DNA of 64,000 bases, from positions 1,736,001 through 1,800,000 of the forward strand of contig JAQQWL010000004.1 of the NCBI GenBank assembly GCA_038363925.1, written 5' to 3'. Numbering within the stretch: position 1 is the stretch's first letter; each line of letters opens with the position of its first letter. Positions 60,257 through 64,000 of this stretch are shown here, piece after piece. Both the position numbers and the translations under genes were made by a program. A model generated the notes under the pieces. It saw only the letters and a list, made by a program, of their open reading frames with translations. It had not been told where the DNA came from and made no database searches. Source of the DNA: Apiospora phragmitis. Taxonomy: Eukaryota; Ascomycota; Sordariomycetes; Amphisphaeriales; Apiosporaceae.

Positions 60257-63227
60257 TTACGTATTATTCGACCCATTGCCGGCCGGGTTCTCAATAACCC
60301 TGACGTACGGCGCCGGAAATAAACCAGTAGATCCCATGTAGCAACCGAAAAACCAGTCCGAGTTCACATCTTCCACCTCCAGAACCTCTGCCCCGCGGGG
60401 GAACAAAAGCTCATCATTGGAGCCTGCTTGCGGATACCAAGACCACTTCGCTACCGTCCTCATGCCACTGCCGCCATGAGCGGGGAAATCGGTAGACCAC
60501 GGTGGCCCTGTCGGCGCAGTGGCGGCAACATCGACAGTGACCAAACGCTCCTTCCTTGATCGGTCAGGACCGGACCACCACCACTTTTGTAGCTCCAGCC
60601 GTGGCTCAGCGGAATTCGAAGCTCCATATGGCTCTATACGTAGGTCCCAGCCGCCCACGAGGTCTTGCACGACGTATCGACGCTGGCCGCCATGCGTATC
60701 CTCAAATCCGACGATTACCATCCTATGACCTTTCGGGCATCGTCCCCACCCGTCCGGTCCATTTTCTGCAGATATGCGGTGAGAAGACACCAAACCGTCG
60801 TAGCAAGGCCTGCAGATATCGTAGTCCCCAGCCTCCGTGTCTGGGAAAACTGTGCTGGTACACGAGTAGCAGTGATACCTACTCTGACTCGGCGCGATGG
60901 CCACGCGGCATATGTCGCAAGTTGTGGTGAAAGTCAAGGCCCTGAAATTGCCGATACTAATGGCATTCGGGCCCGTAAGCAGACTTGCTGACGGCGGCCG
61001 TGGCCTCGGCGAACGCGGGCTCGCAGGAGGGCTGTTATGAGATGACGGGTGTGAAAAGTGTGTCAACGGTAACAGGGAATGCGTACAGCAATGACCTTGG
61101 TTGACGCAGTTATTGCAGAAACCCCAATCGCCTTCGTTGCAGTAGTCGCAGCGCCAGTAGCACTCATTCGCCCATGTGGAACATTGCGCACAGAACATTC
61201 CACTCTGAAGTCTCTTCATGGGGTCCTCGGTAGTCATGGTCCTCCTACCATCAGCACCACCGGGTGTAGATTTGGGTGGTAAATAGCGATTTGAGGTCAG
61301 CATATGTGGTTCTTCAAACTGTTCATTCCCCTCTGCTAGAGCTTTATCCCGAGCCCTCTCCCACTTCTTAAAAGCAGAATATCCAAATCCAAACCAGTGG
61401 AGGCAACCTTGCTTTGTCCGATAACAGACCAGGCAAATGTTCCAGTCTCCATTTTGGCATATGCTACAATTGTAGTGCAAATCGTATTCAATGTGCGATC
61501 GACCACATCGAGAGCAACTAATTGATGGCTCTGGATAGTACTGGGACATCGACCTGGTCCGCCCATGATTAGGCGAGGACGGCAGTCCTAGGCTTGGCAG
61601 AGGGTTGTTGGCTGAAACGACGAGACTGGCAGGCCTCCTTTTAGTGGATGCACCACTGGTGGTTTCTGGAGCACTCCCCAGAGGTGGCGAGGCAGGATGC
61701 TGGGTTGCGGAGGCTCGCTCGCTGAATGTGGCGCCAGCAGTGGCCTGGCGGGATGCAATTCCCGTCGGCATGCTAGAGCTCCTACAATCTGCGACAGACG
61801 GGCGGCGGTTATTCAATTCATGTGTCTGTTGCCGAAGCGAGAGGTCCGTCTGAGATCTCGTCGTAGGTCGAGGTTCTGCGGTGCTAGGCCGTATCGGATC
61901 CGTCGCGCTGCGACCTGTACTCGCTGTCCTCCTTCGGCGCCGCTCGGGGTTATTCCTTACTTCGAGATGCGTGGCTGTGACTGGTGGTCGGCTTCTGTCG
62001 TCGAGAATACTCGTTGAGCTGCTGGACCTGGCATGTGCTGAGTTGGCTCTGTTCCTACTACTTGACCGTGAAGTATCCGAAATTGGCGGTCTTGAAGACG
62101 ATGCGGAAGTCTCAGGCGGTGTGACGGACTACTTGTATTGGTTCTCCTGCTTGTTTCCTGGCGAGACCTTAGAAGTTGTCGCCTCCGATAAGCCTCCGTA
62201 ATCTTGCGACTCAATTCGTCATTCTGAGCAAGGTCGAGATTGCTAAGATCCAGCCCGTCCAACAGGCCCTCTTCTTGTATCTGACGGGCAAATTCCTCGA
62301 TCTCCTTTTCCATGTCTCGTGAGTCCACATCCGATGAGATAATCAATGATCTTATAGATGACTGGTGCTCGACAGCTCTCCGCCTTGTCCTAGATGACTC
62401 CCGTGACTGTTGTCGCGAGTCGCTTTGCCGATGTCTCCTTTCTTCCGACGAGGAAGTACCTCCCGGTCGCAATAGAACGTTCGGGTCCGTCACAGCCCTT
62501 CGTCGTCGCTCTTCCTCCCGGTTGGCTCTGTGAGTTCGATCGCGGGTATCATCACGGTGCCTCGAGTCGCGACTGCTTTCTCTGTCCGAGCGACTGCTCC
62601 CTTCGTGGTCGCGTACATGTTGTTCCTGTCGATGGCGTGCTTGTCTGTGCCTTGATGAGGAGGAGACACCAGCATCGCGCAAGCTCAGCTCACGGGCTTG
62701 CTCCAGCATTTGTCGTTCCAACACATCTAGCCTTTGCTCCTCCGGGGACTTGTCCGAGCCTCGTATCCTCGGCAGCACGTTGTCGCCCGGCTTGTACTTC
62801 TGATGCATTTCATCCTTCTCGGTATCTGATCTCGCCTTATCCGGATGGGCGCCCAGGAACATCTCGAGAAGCGTTGCGACGGTGGCATTGTGCCGAGTGT
62901 CCCTGACCGGTGCCCGACATGACGGGCAAGTTGCGATGTTGGCGCCGGCAGGTGGGGGGTCGGGTGAGTTCTCGGCCGCGCTCGCTTGCCAGCTAAACCA
63001 GTCCCTGAGGCAAGAGCCACAGAAAGTATGCAAGCAGTCGAGAAGCGTCAAAGGTTGGTACAAAACCTCGGTGCAAATCTGGTTCCCATACACGATGTAT
63101 TAGTGAGCGGTGAAAGCTGAGCCGTAAAAGCGACGTGACCTTGAAACCTGGAACTGGCGGGGGGCCCCAAACTTACGGAACACGTTAATTCCTTCTCCAG
63201 ATCGACAGCGGGCCGAGGGGAGTCCAT
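60257..63227 (-). CDS. RING-finger E3-like protein with three ZZ-type zinc fingers and SH3 domain, one frame break
   Basis: Two long frames belong to one gene. Exon 1 is 63227-63177 (MDSPRPAVDLEKELTCS); the intron is 63176-63079; exon 2 is 63078-60257. The RING (C3HC4) spans the junction: CSICTEVLYQPLTLLDCLHT, FCGSCLRDWF, then CPSCRAPV. A coiled-coil and Arg/Ser-rich region follows (MLEQARELSLRD; REEERRRRAVTDP), then IEEFARQIQEEGLLDGLDL. At 62126-62127 one base is missing; with it the frame continues SSPVTPPETSASSSRPP into the ZZ part. Three Cys-rich ZZ-like modules come next (SCSRCGRSHIEYDLHYNCSI; MFCAQCSTWANECYWRCDYC; TTCDICRVAIAPSQSRYHCY), and a C-terminal SH3 (AKWSWYPQAGSNDELLFPRG; DWFFGCYMGSTGLFPAPYV). 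The total is about 957 aa. It is probably a ubiquitin ligase; targets are unknown. The RING resembles CHFR/Dma-type RINGs but no FHA domain is present. Confidence 0.87.
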
Positions 63228-63600
63228 GGTATCAAGTAAAGCCAAGGGCCGTCGGATAGCGACCAGGGCTTCCTCGTTGTCGAAATTGTCTCAGTTCATT
63301 CACAGTTTTCACAAGTGATATATATAAGAGTGGGAGTCATCGCTGTAGCGCAACAGCTACATGGGAATGTAGGAAGAAAGTTGGTGGTCGTCGATTACTA
63401 TTTTGGTGGGGTGTGTGTGGGACGTATTGACGGACGGTGAGCGCGAGCGGGAGAAGCACCCCTCGAAGTTGCAAAGCAAACCGAGGCGAGACAAGACAGC
63501 CAACCAAGAACCGAACCAAAAACCAAGAAACTCATGTATGTTTTTATATCGACTTCGTCTTTCCTTTCGTTGCCTGGATTACCCTGCATATGGGCGTAAC
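63228..63600. other. Divergent upstream region of the RING gene
   Basis: 373 bp between the RING-gene ATG and a possible plus-strand gene start at 63601. TATATATA-like sequence at 63319-63326. No other signal is seen. Confidence 0.35.
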
Positions 63601-64000
63601 ATGCGGTAAGTAGACTGCTCGTGTATGTTGCTTGCCGAGGCTGACGAGAGAAGGTCCTCTGTCAGCTTCATCTTGATGTAAGTGGCTCTGCACGAGCGAA
63701 GAAATAGGTATGGAATTGGGAACGCTGATTTTGTAGGAGACTCATGGGCGCATGTAAGTCGAGGTTAGTGGTGTCAACGGGATACAATAACCGGGGTCAG
63801 GCCGCCGCCAGGTCGGCTTCAGCAGGTTTCACTTATCACCTAACCTTAGGTACCTTAGGCGGTGCTTGTATTTGATGCCATAGGCTTGAGCTCCTTTTAT
63901 TCCTCCATGAATTCAATCATAGATAAAGTAGGTAGGTATGTAGATTTCAGCGATGATCTGTATTATATAGAAGCATCAAGCTACCATACACGCAGACAAG
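63601..64000 (+). other. Possible 5' end of a gene with very small exons (runs off window)
   Basis: On the plus strand ATGCG at 63601 is followed by a perfect GTAAGT donor. More splice-like sets follow: CTGAC (63641), then acceptors AAG (63653) or CAG (63665); GTAAGT at 63678; GCTGAT (63724) with TTGTAG (63736); GTAAGT at 63754. Joining these pieces gives an open frame, either MRFILMRLMGA or MRSSVSFILMRLMGA. I cannot name the product, and the rest lies beyond the window. Three GTAAGT donors with matching branch and acceptor signals within 150 bp are unlikely to be random, but the pieces could also be 5' UTR introns. Confidence 0.3.

Noticed and set aside
1..64000. Search for CRISPR arrays, IS elements, LTR or TIR transposons and RIP-degraded islands
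   Set aside because: No regularly spaced repeats, transposase or reverse-transcriptase ORFs, or AT-collapsed blocks were seen by eye.

Overview
This is nuclear DNA of a filamentous ascomycete (Pezizomycotina, most likely a Sordariomycete). The support is: short introns (about 50-160 nt) with GTAAGT-like donors and CTAAC/CTGAC branch points; only single-copy eukaryotic genes; a secreted AA9 cellulose-active oxygenase with a CBM1; a tRNA-Leu(AAG) with an intron inside the anticodon loop; and gene spacing of 0.3-6 kb. I see no transposon, CRISPR array, prokaryotic operon or secondary-metabolite cluster. The species cannot be named from the sequence alone.

Layout, left to right (strand in brackets): exocyst subunit Sec15, 3' end off the window (-); SUN-domain ER membrane protein (+); Mei2-like RNA-binding protein (-); mitochondrial acyl-CoA dehydrogenase (-) head-to-head with a class III CoA-transferase (+); SWI/SNF-RSC ATPase with bromodomain (-); WDR70-like WD40 protein (-); NIPA-type Mg2+ transporter (+); an orphan Cys-rich protein with a hydrophobic tail (+); tRNA-Leu (-); Paf1 (-); Pus7 pseudouridine synthase (-); a bHLH factor with an SREBP-type basic region (-); a 6.2 kb gene-poor stretch; AA9 LPMO-CBM1 (-); TRK potassium transporter (-); XPB/Ssl2 helicase of TFIIH (-); Rer1 (-); mitochondrial enoyl-CoA hydratase (+); a RING + ZZ + SH3 protein (-); and a possible start of another gene at the right edge.

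Most genes are unrelated housekeeping functions: secretion (Sec15, Rer1, SUN protein), transcription and chromatin (Snf2, Paf1, XPB, bHLH) and RNA modification or binding (Pus7, Mei2, tRNA). The only obvious functional pair is the divergent acyl-CoA dehydrogenase/CoA-transferase. It suggests a small catabolic module: activate an organic acid as its CoA ester, then oxidise it.

Two points matter most to a reader. First, at least six genes are broken by one missing base, mostly in a short C/G run, while the protein reads on cleanly in the neighbouring frame. This looks like a systematic consensus error in the assembly rather than six pseudogenes, so automatic gene models here will be wrong. Second, the Pus7 stop codon is followed in the same frame by 145 further stop-free codons with coding-like codon use and a CaaX-like end. 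This is the best candidate here for something undescribed.
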